This document shows, one piece after another, positions 17,296 through 24,932 of a stretch of DNA of 39,837 nt. Both the position numbers and the translations under genes were made by a program. Source of the stretch: JANNVZ01 sp046155615 (GTDB taxonomy: Bacteria; Bacteroidota; Bacteroidia; Flavobacteriales_D; Sanyastnellaceae). Every line of letters starts with the position of its first letter. Position 1 is the stretch's first letter. Where the stretch lies: assembly GCA_046155615.1 (NCBI GenBank), contig JBJXFP010000123.1:1-39837 (forward strand), written 5' to 3'. Under the pieces are notes generated by a model. That model had not been told where the DNA came from and did not search any database. It saw only the letters and a program-made list of their open reading frames with translations.

Positions 17296-17604
17296 ATGAA
17301 TACAACAAACAACACGAGCGATGGAAAAACTGTAGCCATCGTAGCACACATCACCCTGATAGGTTGGATAGTGGCCATCATCATGAACAGTAATAACAAA
17401 ACAGAAATTGGCTCATTCTACATCAGGCAGATGCTTGGACTGGTGCTATTCGGCTTGCTCGGATTCATACCCATACTGGGGTGGTTAGTAGCTATTGCTG
17501 TGATTGTATTCTGGATACTGAGCCTGATAAATGCCGTGAATGAAAAAATGGAACCCATTCCACTCATCGGCCCGCTTTTTCAAGATTGGTTTAAGGGCAT
17601 TTGA
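17296..17604 (+). CDS. DUF4870 / Tic20-like small membrane protein
   Basis: A 102-residue membrane protein. A short polar N-terminus (NTTNNTSDGKTVA) is followed by hydrophobic segments: IVAHITLIGWIVAIIM, then a longer pair from about residue 46 to 82 (QMLGLVLFGLLGFIPILG and VAIAVIVFWILSLINAV). It ends MEPIPLIGPLFQDWFKGI. The FYIRQ sequence before the second helix and the PLIG ending match the DUF4870 family, whose function is unknown. It lies 30 bases after lpdA and its transcript ends at a strong terminator. Confidence 0.8.
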   Translation: MNTTNNTSDGKTVAIVAHITLIGWIVAIIMNSNNKTEIGSFYIRQMLGLVLFGLLGFIPILGWLVAIAVIVFWILSLINAVNEKMEPIPLIGPLFQDWFKGI

Positions 17605-17639
17605 TTTTTTTGCTAAATACATTCCTTGCAAAAGCCTTC

Positions 17640-17669
17640 AGCACCCGACCATAGGTCGGGTGCTTTTTT
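17640..17669 (+). terminator. Rho-independent terminator
   Basis: Eleven perfect base pairs (AGCACCCGACC with GGTCGGGTGCT) around an ATA loop, followed by T6. It ends the lpdA transcript unit. Confidence 0.9.
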
Positions 17670-17811
17670 CTTAGAAAAATACTTTTCAACTTCGTTATGG
17701 AATTTGAATGAAATACACATCTTTACACTGTCAAACGTGACGACTTAAAATATTTTACGATTGCGTTTTTTATTCTTCATTCTGAAAAGTGTCGATATTT
17801 TTTAGGAGGAA

Positions 17812-17924
17812 TGCTCAAGACAAAGAGAAACGCACCCGCAAGGGTGTGTCTTCTCTGCCGTAGTCTTGAGCAGGTACTCGACACACCTTCAGAATGGCGT
17901 AAGCAGAGGTTCACGCCCTTTTTT
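17812..17924 (+). ncRNA. Candidate structured RNA (cis-regulatory leader or small RNA)
   Basis: An outer ten-pair stem (17812-17821 with 17863-17872, perfect) encloses an inner stem of 14 pairs with one bulge (17824-17837 with 17842-17856). The inner stem is capped by a GCAA tetraloop, a GNRA loop only in the plus orientation. Downstream, GGCGT (17896-17900) pairs with ACGCC (17913-17917) before T6, which looks like a terminator. GGTGTGTC (17843-17850), the 3' arm of the inner stem, can instead pair with GACACACC (17880-17887), so two exclusive folds exist, as in attenuators and riboswitches. It lies upstream of the secreted-protein gene at 18043. I do not recognise an RNA family. Confidence 0.6.
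17896..17924 (+). terminator. Terminator-like hairpin inside the structured RNA
   Basis: GGCGT/ACGCC, extendable by two A-T pairs with one bulge, then T6 at 17919-17924. Its loop contains GCAGAG (17903-17908), complementary to CTCTGC (17853-17858) in the upstream element. Confidence 0.5.
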
Positions 17925-18042
17925 ATTGGAAGGTGATTGGAACGAGACAATGAGAAAACGATGATGATTTCATAGAAGAGTTTTTGGGTAAGAACCTCCA
18001 CGAGGCAATTGTGTGGAGTGTAATTTTTTAAACCCTAAATAA

Positions 18043-21000
18043 ATGATCATAAAATCTATTCTTGGGTTTGGTTCTCTCAATCGAAAGAATCAAACCAAAA
18101 CAACAAAATGTTCACATCACAAAATAAAGTACAGGAAAAAGATAGTATTGAGCGTCTTACTCAATATAGCCACTCTGTATGTACACTCTCAATTTGACTG
18201 CACACCTGCATCTGGAGCGAATTGCAGCAGTTGCGGGAATTATATTCCCAATGGAAGTTTTGAGACTTTTACAAACGATCCTTCAACTCCATACTTTGAA
18301 ATTGCTCCTTGCAACGGTGCAACAAATGTTTGTGGATGGTCAGCAATAGTTGGGTCTCCTGATATTCTACCAAATGGTGGTGTACCTGGAGCATATTGGA
18401 GCTGTGAGAATTTTTTTCCGCCTGATGGGGATGCATGTTACAGAATGTTTTCCGCTTCGGACCTATTCGTTGAAGGCGCTGCTACACAATTGTTATTCCC
18501 CTTGGAATCAGGACATGAATATGCGTTGTCCTTTTTTTGCCTTGTTTGTCCTGATTTGACAGGGTCTTTTACTACTAGATTTTTTATTTCAAACGAGTCA
18601 ATAGAAATTACATTGCCAGTTGAAGGCAGCATTTTGGAATTTGACCCATCCAATCAATGGGACTTCGATGGTTATGATACCAATCAAGGTGGATCATTTG
18701 GTGGAGGAACTTTCATCGCTTCTAATACAACTGTTTGGCAACAAATTAATGTCTCATTCGTATGCCCTGATGAAATGGATGGGGCTAATATTTTAGGTAT
18801 GGTGCCCAATGGAAACAATGCTGGACAGATACTCATTGATGCTATATCACTGTTTGAGATAAGCCCTGATCAACCCGAATTTGAAATGCCAAACGAGCCT
18901 CTTTTGTGTGATGTCACTACCATTCAAAACTTGCAGAATTATATTACGCTACCTAATGGCTGGGGTGATATCACGTCTATAACCGGCCCATCTAATTGCA
19001 TTCAAAATCCGAGCGCTGGTGTTTATCATTTCGATGCAACCGTGCTCCCGACAGGTACTTATGATTTGACAGGCGTTACCATTTCCATCACTGTAGAAAC
19101 TCCGTGGGGATGCCCATATACATTTACTCATTTGATAGAGTCGTGCTGCCAACTGGAGGTGATTGAAAACTACGGCCCTAATCTGTGCAACGGCAACACC
19201 AATATTGAACTCTCGATAGATGTACAAGGTGCTTATGGCAACTACTCCATTTTTTGGGATGGTCCCGGAAATACATGGGGCCAAACGGTTGAATATTTTG
19301 AAAGTGTTCAGCAATTTGTAACCTATACTGTGACTGTTACCGATCTTGGTTTTCCAAATTGCAGTGTGGTTGAATCTTACGCTATACCCATCTACGATAT
19401 TGAACTTGCCCCTGATTATTCCATAGGTCCTCTGGATGACGACTGGATAGATGAAGATTATTACCTGATGGAAGACCTAATAGTTGAAACGGACGAATAT
19501 TTTGAGATAAATAACTGTGTTCTACATTTTGCACCTGGCAAAGGAATTATTCTACAAAATGGTGCAGACTTAAAGGTGCGGAACAACTCCTTACTTACCA
19601 ACGTGGGCGATTGCCCTGACGGCTTGTGGCGCGGTATCTATGCTGAGCAGTTTTCCAACCATGCGCTTACAAGCCATTCGTCCATACGCATTATTGAAAA
19701 CTCAAGGATAGAACTTGCTGAAAAAGGCATCCAAGTGAAGACCCTGTATAGTTCAAATCCTGCCGCTACAAACTGGGTCAATGTAATATGTCAGAACGCT
19801 GAATTTACTGCTAACAGGCAAGACATTAACATGCTGGGGCAAACCCCGGGCACACAGTTCTACGCAAGCTTTACCAACTGCAGTTTTGAACTCGGTGACC
19901 CACTTATGCAGGAGGAGGCAATAGGCCTAAACCCAACCCATAGGGTGCTGCTTCAGAGAAATGACAAGTTCACCGCATTTATTAATTGCAGTTTTCACAA
20001 TTACAGACAGAGTTATCTTCAGGAAACTGCAATAAGTGCTATAAGATGCCTTCATGCTCATGTTGATTTTGGAACATATACTCCCAACAACACAGTGGGC
20101 ATTGAAAGTTCCTCACAAATTACGGGTTATGCAAGAGGCATTGATTTTTTAACAGCCACAAAGCACACTTGTAGAGTCAGTAACACGGACATGGCCAACT
20201 GGAGAAATATCTATGTAATGGCGGGGGCAAATTGCTCCTTTAAAAACAACGACCTATTCTGCCTTCCTGAAGAAATTTTGCTGAATCTCAGTTCACCCAT
20301 TCTTATTCCATCGCCCACTGCCGGATACACAAGCTACGACCCTCTTGAGCCTTCGCTGGCAGGTGCGCCCTATGGCCTGTATGTGGACAAGGGAACCAGC
20401 TACACGGCTATTGACAACTACTTCAACATGGCCATAGCCACCGACCCTGACATGAAGCCCTACTTGCACGGCCTTATAGCCAACAACACAGGCGACTTTG
20501 CCAACCGCATTCGCAGAAACCATTTTGCGGATATGGGAAAGGCCATAAAGCTGCAAGGGGATAACAGGTTGGGCAATGGCCAAAGTGGTACTAAATATTC
20601 GTGCAACGAGTTTACCAATAACGATCTGGATATTCGCGAACTGAGCAGCACTTTCACCGCGCCAAGTAGTTGGGGTGTAGCGCACCAGCAGTCGGTGATT
20701 GATGGGGACAACTCCGATCCCAGTAATTTCTTTGACCAGAGTATATGCGACTATTGCGATGTAAACGACATAAGCAATACTACAGGAAATGGACATAACT
20801 ATGTGCGGGCTGTTGGTAGCAGCGATCCAGAAACTTCTGCGGTTTCCGATCCTCCAGCGGTCGTGATTGTTCAAAGTTTTCAGACTCCTGATGACTGCAT
20901 TTCATCCACTCAAAACATAATAGATGATGGCGGCAATATGAGCATTTGCTCCAATGAAAAAGAGAATGCCGAAACGCAATATATTGCTGCGAAAACAGCT

Positions 21001-22050
21001 TATGATACATGGATAGATGGTGGCAGCACAGAGGATGTGTTGCAAGTCGTGAACAGCACCACCTTTAGCTCTGCGCTGGAGACCTTCTACTACCTGATAG
21101 AACGCTCACCCAACCTAAGCGAGGAGGCATTGCGCTCGGCCATAGAGCAATACAACCTACCCACACCTCTGCTGGTGCAGATATTGGCCAGCAATCCGCG
21201 AGCAGCTAAAAGCACATGGGTGCAACAAGAGTTGCTGACACTGCCTATTGCCCTCGAAGAATATCAACTAGAACAGATTGCGATGGGTCTAAATATCTGG
21301 ACCAGTACCGAGAATATGGAAAGCCTGATGAGTGGCATACAAACTAACCGCGAGGCGGCCATGCGCTGTATATGGGAAGCCATAGAGAATGATAGCACCA
21401 TTACTGACAAACTATCAGCACAAATGGCCCTGCTGGATGAGACCACCTACTACACCGACCTGCTGCATAAAATAAATTTCTATGTAGCACAGGGTAACTA
21501 TGCTGACGCACGCCAACTGACATTAGATGCTGATGACTATCACCAGTTGAGCACACAAGACGAATTTGATATGAGCCGACTTTACCTAGTGCTGGAGATG
21601 GAAGAAGAACTCAGCCAAATGAATAGCCCTACACTGACGACTCAGCAGATAACCGCACTGGAAGAAAAGCTGACCCAAACCAGTGCTTTTGTGGCCGGTA
21701 AGGCTTTGGACTTATTGATTGCTTATGCAGGCAAGCCTTACATTGAGCCTATAGTGGAAGAAACACCTGAGGAAAGAAGCATGTTGGCGAACAAGAAACC
21801 AAAAACCACATCCGGTTTACGCATCTATCCGAACCCTGCTGATGATTTGGTTGTGGTGGACTATCCGCTTGCGGGGATCAATGCTATTCAAGTGTATAAT
21901 TCAATAGGCCAATTGGCATACTCGCAAAATGTTTCTATGCAGGCAAAACAATTTGCATTAGATTTATCCCAACTGCCTGGCGGAGTTTATGAATTGAAAC
22001 TATGCAGCGAACAACAAACAACAGTTACCACTTCTTTGGTACTCAAATAG
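18043..22050 (+). CDS. Large secreted protein with beta-helix region and type A T9SS sorting domain
   Basis: A 1335-residue exported protein. After a long basic N-terminus comes a signal peptide core (KIVLSVLLNIATLYVHSQ), with cleavage near residue 50. Cys-rich beta modules follow to about residue 460. A probable right-handed beta-helix then spans about 480-900 (NNCVLHFAPGKGIIL, GLWRGIYAEQ, ENSRIELAEKGIQV). Next is a helical, Glu-rich region of about 300 residues, and finally the type A T9SS domain from about 1259 (LRIYPNPADDLVVVDYPL, ending VTTSLVLK). Surface attachment after T9SS export is expected; the binding target is unknown. The first third is visibly more AT-rich than the centre, suggesting a mosaic gene. 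Its 3' end overlaps the next gene by 49 bases. Confidence 0.88.
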   Translation: MIIKSILGFGSLNRKNQTKTTKCSHHKIKYRKKIVLSVLLNIATLYVHSQFDCTPASGANCSSCGNYIPNGSFETFTNDPSTPYFEIAPCNGATNVCGWSAIVGSPDILPNGGVPGAYWSCENFFPPDGDACYRMFSASDLFVEGAATQLLFPLESGHEYALSFFCLVCPDLTGSFTTRFFISNESIEITLPVEGSILEFDPSNQWDFDGYDTNQGGSFGGGTFIASNTTVWQQINVSFVCPDEMDGANILGMVPNGNNAGQILIDAISLFEISPDQPEFEMPNEPLLCDVTTIQNLQNYITLPNGWGDITSITGPSNCIQNPSAGVYHFDATVLPTGTYDLTGVTISITVETPWGCPYTFTHLIESCCQLEVIENYGPNLCNGNTNIELSIDVQGAYGNYSIFWDGPGNTWGQTVEYFESVQQFVTYTVTVTDLGFPNCSVVESYAIPIYDIELAPDYSIGPLDDDWIDEDYYLMEDLIVETDEYFEINNCVLHFAPGKGIILQNGADLKVRNNSLLTNVGDCPDGLWRGIYAEQFSNHALTSHSSIRIIENSRIELAEKGIQVKTLYSSNPAATNWVNVICQNAEFTANRQDINMLGQTPGTQFYASFTNCSFELGDPLMQEEAIGLNPTHRVLLQRNDKFTAFINCSFHNYRQSYLQETAISAIRCLHAHVDFGTYTPNNTVGIESSSQITGYARGIDFLTATKHTCRVSNTDMANWRNIYVMAGANCSFKNNDLFCLPEEILLNLSSPILIPSPTAGYTSYDPLEPSLAGAPYGLYVDKGTSYTAIDNYFNMAIATDPDMKPYLHGLIANNTGDFANRIRRNHFADMGKAIKLQGDNRLGNGQSGTKYSCNEFTNNDLDIRELSSTFTAPSSWGVAHQQSVIDGDNSDPSNFFDQSICDYCDVNDISNTTGNGHNYVRAVGSSDPETSAVSDPPAVVIVQSFQTPDDCISSTQNIIDDGGNMSICSNEKENAETQYIAAKTAYDTWIDGGSTEDVLQVVNSTTFSSALETFYYLIERSPNLSEEALRSAIEQYNLPTPLLVQILASNPRAAKSTWVQQELLTLPIALEEYQLEQIAMGLNIWTSTENMESLMSGIQTNREAAMRCIWEAIENDSTITDKLSAQMALLDETTYYTDLLHKINFYVAQGNYADARQLTLDADDYHQLSTQDEFDMSRLYLVLEMEEELSQMNSPTLTTQQITALEEKLTQTSAFVAGKALDLLIAYAGKPYIEPIVEETPEERSMLANKKPKTTSGLRIYPNPADDLVVVDYPLAGINAIQVYNSIGQLAYSQNVSMQAKQFALDLSQLPGGVYELKLCSEQQTTVTTSLVLK

Positions 22051-23561
22051 TTTTACTGCTGATTTGTGTACTGCCCGACATGGCTGTCGGGCAGTACACT
22101 CATTTTAATGAGTATTACCTGCCGCCAGCAATTGACTGGGGCAGTGGCGAATCAACCAATTTATTGCAAAGAGGAGATACACTTTTTGCTGTAGGGCTGC
22201 ATCCTTCAGAAAATGGCTATAGCACCTATACCCATGTCATAGACAACTATGGCAATTGGTTAAGCGCTTATCAATACGACTTGGGAGAGAATTTACTATT
22301 ACTCAATTACGGAGAAACCATTTTAGAATTAGATACTGGTTACATATGGGCAGGAACATTTGCAACCAATGGCTCGAATCCAATTATCAAGAAAATGGAT
22401 GCACTGTTTTCAGAGCAATGGAGTAACGTCAAAGACATAACAACTGATACAACCTATGGCAGTTGGCTGGCTGTTCAGAAGTTGAATGATGGTAATTATT
22501 TATGTTCCGGCACCATTGTATATGATCTCATTCCCCAACAACCGGGGTCTAACTTCAGCACTTTAATAGTTGGTAAATACAGCGAGACTGGGGAAGAACT
22601 TTGGTTTCAGGAACTGAATATGAGCAATTATGAAATAGGTCAAGGCAACAGCGGCCCTTTCATATTTCCACGCGGTGGGCTAACCGAACTCTCAACAGGC
22701 GAAATACTGGTGTGGGGCATTATCTACAATCAAAGGGATCCGTTGGCTATAAAACTAGACATGAACGGAAATTATGTAGATGCGGTGAAATGGGGAAACG
22801 GCTCACAGCCGGATGGATCTCCTTGGCCAGTTCCTTTCGGAAACGATGAGTTTCTTTTCGCTTACTCCCATCACTTTCAATATGATTCTTGGTTAGATTC
22901 ATATAGCAATAAACCAAGGGTGGGCAGGCTCAACACTATTAGTATGAGTGTTGAGTTATTTCCAATCCTTGACCATCCCATTGCCAACGGTGGCATTTTA
23001 GATTTTGAAATGACTCCTGACAGCGGCTTTGTTGCTCTGGCCTATGGTTATGACTTAGACCTCTTGGACAATGGGCGAGCTTATATGCTCAAAGTAGATT
23101 CTATGGGCAACGAAGAATGGTTTCATGAATACTACCCACCCGTGGAGTATGACACACCCACGACATACGACCTTGAAGTAACCAGTGATGGTGGTCTTGC
23201 ATTCGTTGGCAACTTTCATGTAGCAGGCGAGACCTACTATGTAACATGGGTAGTAAAGACCGATGCCTGTGGCTACGAAGAACCCAGCGGCTGCCCACCC
23301 ATCACCGACAGTCATGCCGAACTTGTTTCGGCATCTCTTCAAGTATGGCCCAACCCATTCAGCACTTACCTAAAAGCCGTGCTGCCAGCAAATGCAACAT
23401 CCATGTCCGTCACAGATGCCACAGGCAGGTTGGTTTTTTCAGAGCCTGTTTTTTATCCCAACCAAACATGGAATCTTTCCATGCTTGCAGATGGTGTATA
23501 TGTGATGCGGGTGGAGATGGTGGGTGGGATGATGGTTTCGAGTAGAATTGTGAAACAGTAA
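22002..23561 (+). CDS. Secreted beta-propeller-like protein with type A T9SS sorting domain
   Basis: A 519-residue exported protein. The signal peptide core is IVLLLICVLPDMAVG (16-30), cut before QYTHFNE. The body (about 35-425) has repeated units such as DRDTLFA-like, GYIWAGTF, GNYLCSGT and GGLAFVGNF, typical of low-complexity beta-propellers that report event-like values. The sorting domain begins at LQVWPNPFS (about 447) and ends SRIVKQ. The ATG at 22002 is the only start before the signal peptide, so the gene overlaps its predecessor by 49 bases. A palindromic DNA repeat encodes SHAELVSAS exactly at the junction of body and sorting domain. Confidence 0.88.
   Translation: MQRTTNNSYHFFGTQIVLLLICVLPDMAVGQYTHFNEYYLPPAIDWGSGESTNLLQRGDTLFAVGLHPSENGYSTYTHVIDNYGNWLSAYQYDLGENLLLLNYGETILELDTGYIWAGTFATNGSNPIIKKMDALFSEQWSNVKDITTDTTYGSWLAVQKLNDGNYLCSGTIVYDLIPQQPGSNFSTLIVGKYSETGEELWFQELNMSNYEIGQGNSGPFIFPRGGLTELSTGEILVWGIIYNQRDPLAIKLDMNGNYVDAVKWGNGSQPDGSPWPVPFGNDEFLFAYSHHFQYDSWLDSYSNKPRVGRLNTISMSVELFPILDHPIANGGILDFEMTPDSGFVALAYGYDLDLLDNGRAYMLKVDSMGNEEWFHEYYPPVEYDTPTTYDLEVTSDGGLAFVGNFHVAGETYYVTWVVKTDACGYEEPSGCPPITDSHAELVSASLQVWPNPFSTYLKAVLPANATSMSVTDATGRLVFSEPVFYPNQTWNLSMLADGVYVMRVEMVGGMMVSSRIVKQ
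23311..23337. repeat. REP-like palindrome inside a coding sequence
   Basis: GTC, then ATGCCGAA (23314-23321), CTTGT, TTCGGCAT (23327-23334) and CTC form a perfect eight-pair hairpin. The pattern GTCATGCnGAACTTGTTTCnGCATCTC is one I know as a widespread intergenic repeat in Bacteroidota, often mis-translated as HAELVSAS. Here it is in frame in the T9SS gene. Confidence 0.7.
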
Positions 23562-23635
23562 TGAGAAATAAAACATGCGAATAGAAACTATGGCCACCCC
23601 ATTTCGGATTGTGATTCGAATTCGTTTATCCAAAA

Positions 23636-23670
23636 ACAAAAAAGGGATGTCCATCGGACACCCCTTTTTT
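23636..23670. terminator. Bidirectional terminator between convergent genes
   Basis: AAAGGG-A-TGTCC and GGACA-C-CCCTTT pair around an ATC loop with one mismatch; A-runs and T-runs flank both sides. It serves the plus-strand T9SS gene and the minus-strand kinase gene. Confidence 0.85.
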
Positions 23671-23684
23671 ATTCAACTATTCAT

Positions 23685-24302
23685 TCACTTAAACAATCCA
23701 TGCAATTGCCCGTCCACTCCTGAAATTATTTTCCCAAGGTCTTCCGCTTTGTCATGAAAGCGATTGGTGTCAATGTCCACTATCAGCATTTTGCCTTTGT
23801 TGTAGGTGCTTACCCAAGCCTCATAGCGCTCGTTCAACCTTGTAAGATAATCCAATCGAATGGCCTCCTCATACTCGCGGCCACGCTTGCCAATGTTGTC
23901 CACAAGTGCAGGCACGGTAGCACGCAGGTATATAAGCAAGTCAGGCGGAGTTATGAATTCGTCCATCACCGCAAACAGGTCTGTGTAGTTTTCAAAATCG
24001 CGCGTAGTCATCAGTCCCATGGCATGCAGGTTAGGAGCGAAAATGCTCGAGTCCTCGTAGATGGTGCGGTCTTGCACAATCTTCTTCCCGCTCTTTTTTA
24101 AATCCATGATTTGCCTGAAACGGCTTTTCAGAAAATAGACTTGCAGATTAAAAGACCAGCGCTGCATGTCTTTGTAAAAATCTATCAGATATGGATTGTC
24201 GTCCACCTCTTCGAAGTGTGGCTGCCATTTGTAATGCTTGGCTAACAAGGTGGTCAGGGTAGTTTTTCCTGAGCCAATATTTCCGGCTATCGCTATATGC
24301 AT
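23685..24302 (-). CDS. Deoxynucleoside kinase (dAK/dCK/dGK family)
   Basis: A 205-residue cytoplasmic kinase that phosphorylates deoxynucleosides for the salvage pathway. The P-loop is GNIGSGKTT (7-15). The EEVDDNPYLIDFYKD segment (about 31-45) carries the substrate-contacting Glu. VQDRTIYEDSSIFA matches the DRS-type motif, and the KRGREYE loop resembles the Arg-rich LID region. I placed the start at the ATG at 24302 (MHIAIAGNIG), the family start. The frame runs 38 codons further upstream, but that part has no family character and overlaps the divergent moaC promoter region. Base specificity (A, C or G) cannot be read from sequence. Confidence 0.92.
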   Translation of the reverse strand: MHIAIAGNIGSGKTTLTTLLAKHYKWQPHFEEVDDNPYLIDFYKDMQRWSFNLQVYFLKSRFRQIMDLKKSGKKIVQDRTIYEDSSIFAPNLHAMGLMTTRDFENYTDLFAVMDEFITPPDLLIYLRATVPALVDNIGKRGREYEEAIRLDYLTRLNERYEAWVSTYNKGKMLIVDIDTNRFHDKAEDLGKIISGVDGQLHGLFK

Positions 24303-24455
24303 GGAATAGTTGAGGTAATTTTTTCTTAAAGCGGACGAAAATATGTAAAGCACTTTGCGTGAAGTGATATTGTTAGAAACTTGAAGTATTTGACAGCTGG
24401 CAAGGCCGGGGTGCAAGAACTGCGCGCCATCGGGCTATACTTATACCTTAGCCGC

Positions 24456-24932
24456 ATGAATGGACTCACACACCTCAGCCATGATGGCAAAGCGCAAATG
24501 GTGGATGTATCAGAAAAAAATCCGACTAAGCGAATAGCTGTAGCTGAAGCACGCGTGCAGCTACCTGACCAAGTATTAACTCTGCTAGATGGCGATGAAA
24601 TAAAAATGCCTAAGGGCGCAGTATTCCAGACTGCTGTGCTTGCTGGTGTGATGGCCGCAAAGAAGACCAGCGATTTAATTCCGCTTTGCCATCCATTGCC
24701 TTTGGACAATATGCAAATAGACATAGCGATGGATGGCAATGAAGCAGTGATTACAAGCACCGCAACTGTTCATGCCAAAACAGGCGCAGAAATGGAAGCC
24801 ATGACTGCCGCGTGCCTTGCAGCACTTACCATCTATGATATGTGCAAAGCAGCATCGCACCACATCACTATAAAAGAAGTAAAGCTGATGAGAAAGACCG
24901 GAGGTAAAAATGACTTCGACCGAAATGCATAA
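24456..24932 (+). CDS. moaC: Cyclic pyranopterin monophosphate synthase
   Basis: This 158-residue enzyme acts with MoaA to convert GTP to cyclic pyranopterin monophosphate in molybdenum cofactor synthesis. The typical opening is THLSHDGKAQMVDVSEK. The active site is intact: PLCHPLPLD (H79), the K-T-G-A-E-M-E-A segment (E112, E114), and YDMCKA (D128, K131). The end reads MRKTGGKNDF. I chose the ATG at 24456 because it gives the family length; a longer frame from 24381 adds 25 residues without resemblance to MoaC. The 3' end overlaps the next gene by 23 bases, so the two are translationally coupled. No moaA, moaD or moaE lies in the window. Confidence 0.95.
   Translation: MNGLTHLSHDGKAQMVDVSEKNPTKRIAVAEARVQLPDQVLTLLDGDEIKMPKGAVFQTAVLAGVMAAKKTSDLIPLCHPLPLDNMQIDIAMDGNEAVITSTATVHAKTGAEMEAMTAACLAALTIYDMCKAASHHITIKEVKLMRKTGGKNDFDRNA

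Larger units (their letters stand above)
17605..18042. other. 438-base intergenic region with structured RNA
   Basis: This is the longest non-coding gap. It holds the terminator at 17640-17669, an AT-rich stretch to about 17800 without a clear promoter, the structured element at 17812-17924, and a further hairpin (CTCCAC 17996-18001 with GTGGAG 18013-18018) followed by a T6 run 24 bases before the next ATG. A 74-codon open frame on the minus strand across the structured element looks like a by-product of that structure. Confidence 0.6.

Noticed and set aside
17777..18001. 74-codon open frame on the minus strand in the long intergenic region
   Set aside because: It runs through the structured RNA stems; the composition is explained by the inverted repeats, and no signal peptide or family is visible. 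It could be a by-product of a dispersed repeat.
20293..20874. 193-codon minus-strand open frame
   Set aside because: Antisense to the beta-helix region of the secreted protein at 18043; the sense frame carries recognisable repeats.
24381..24455. 25-codon upstream extension of moaC
   Set aside because: No resemblance to MoaC; the ATG at 24456 gives the normal family N-terminus and length.
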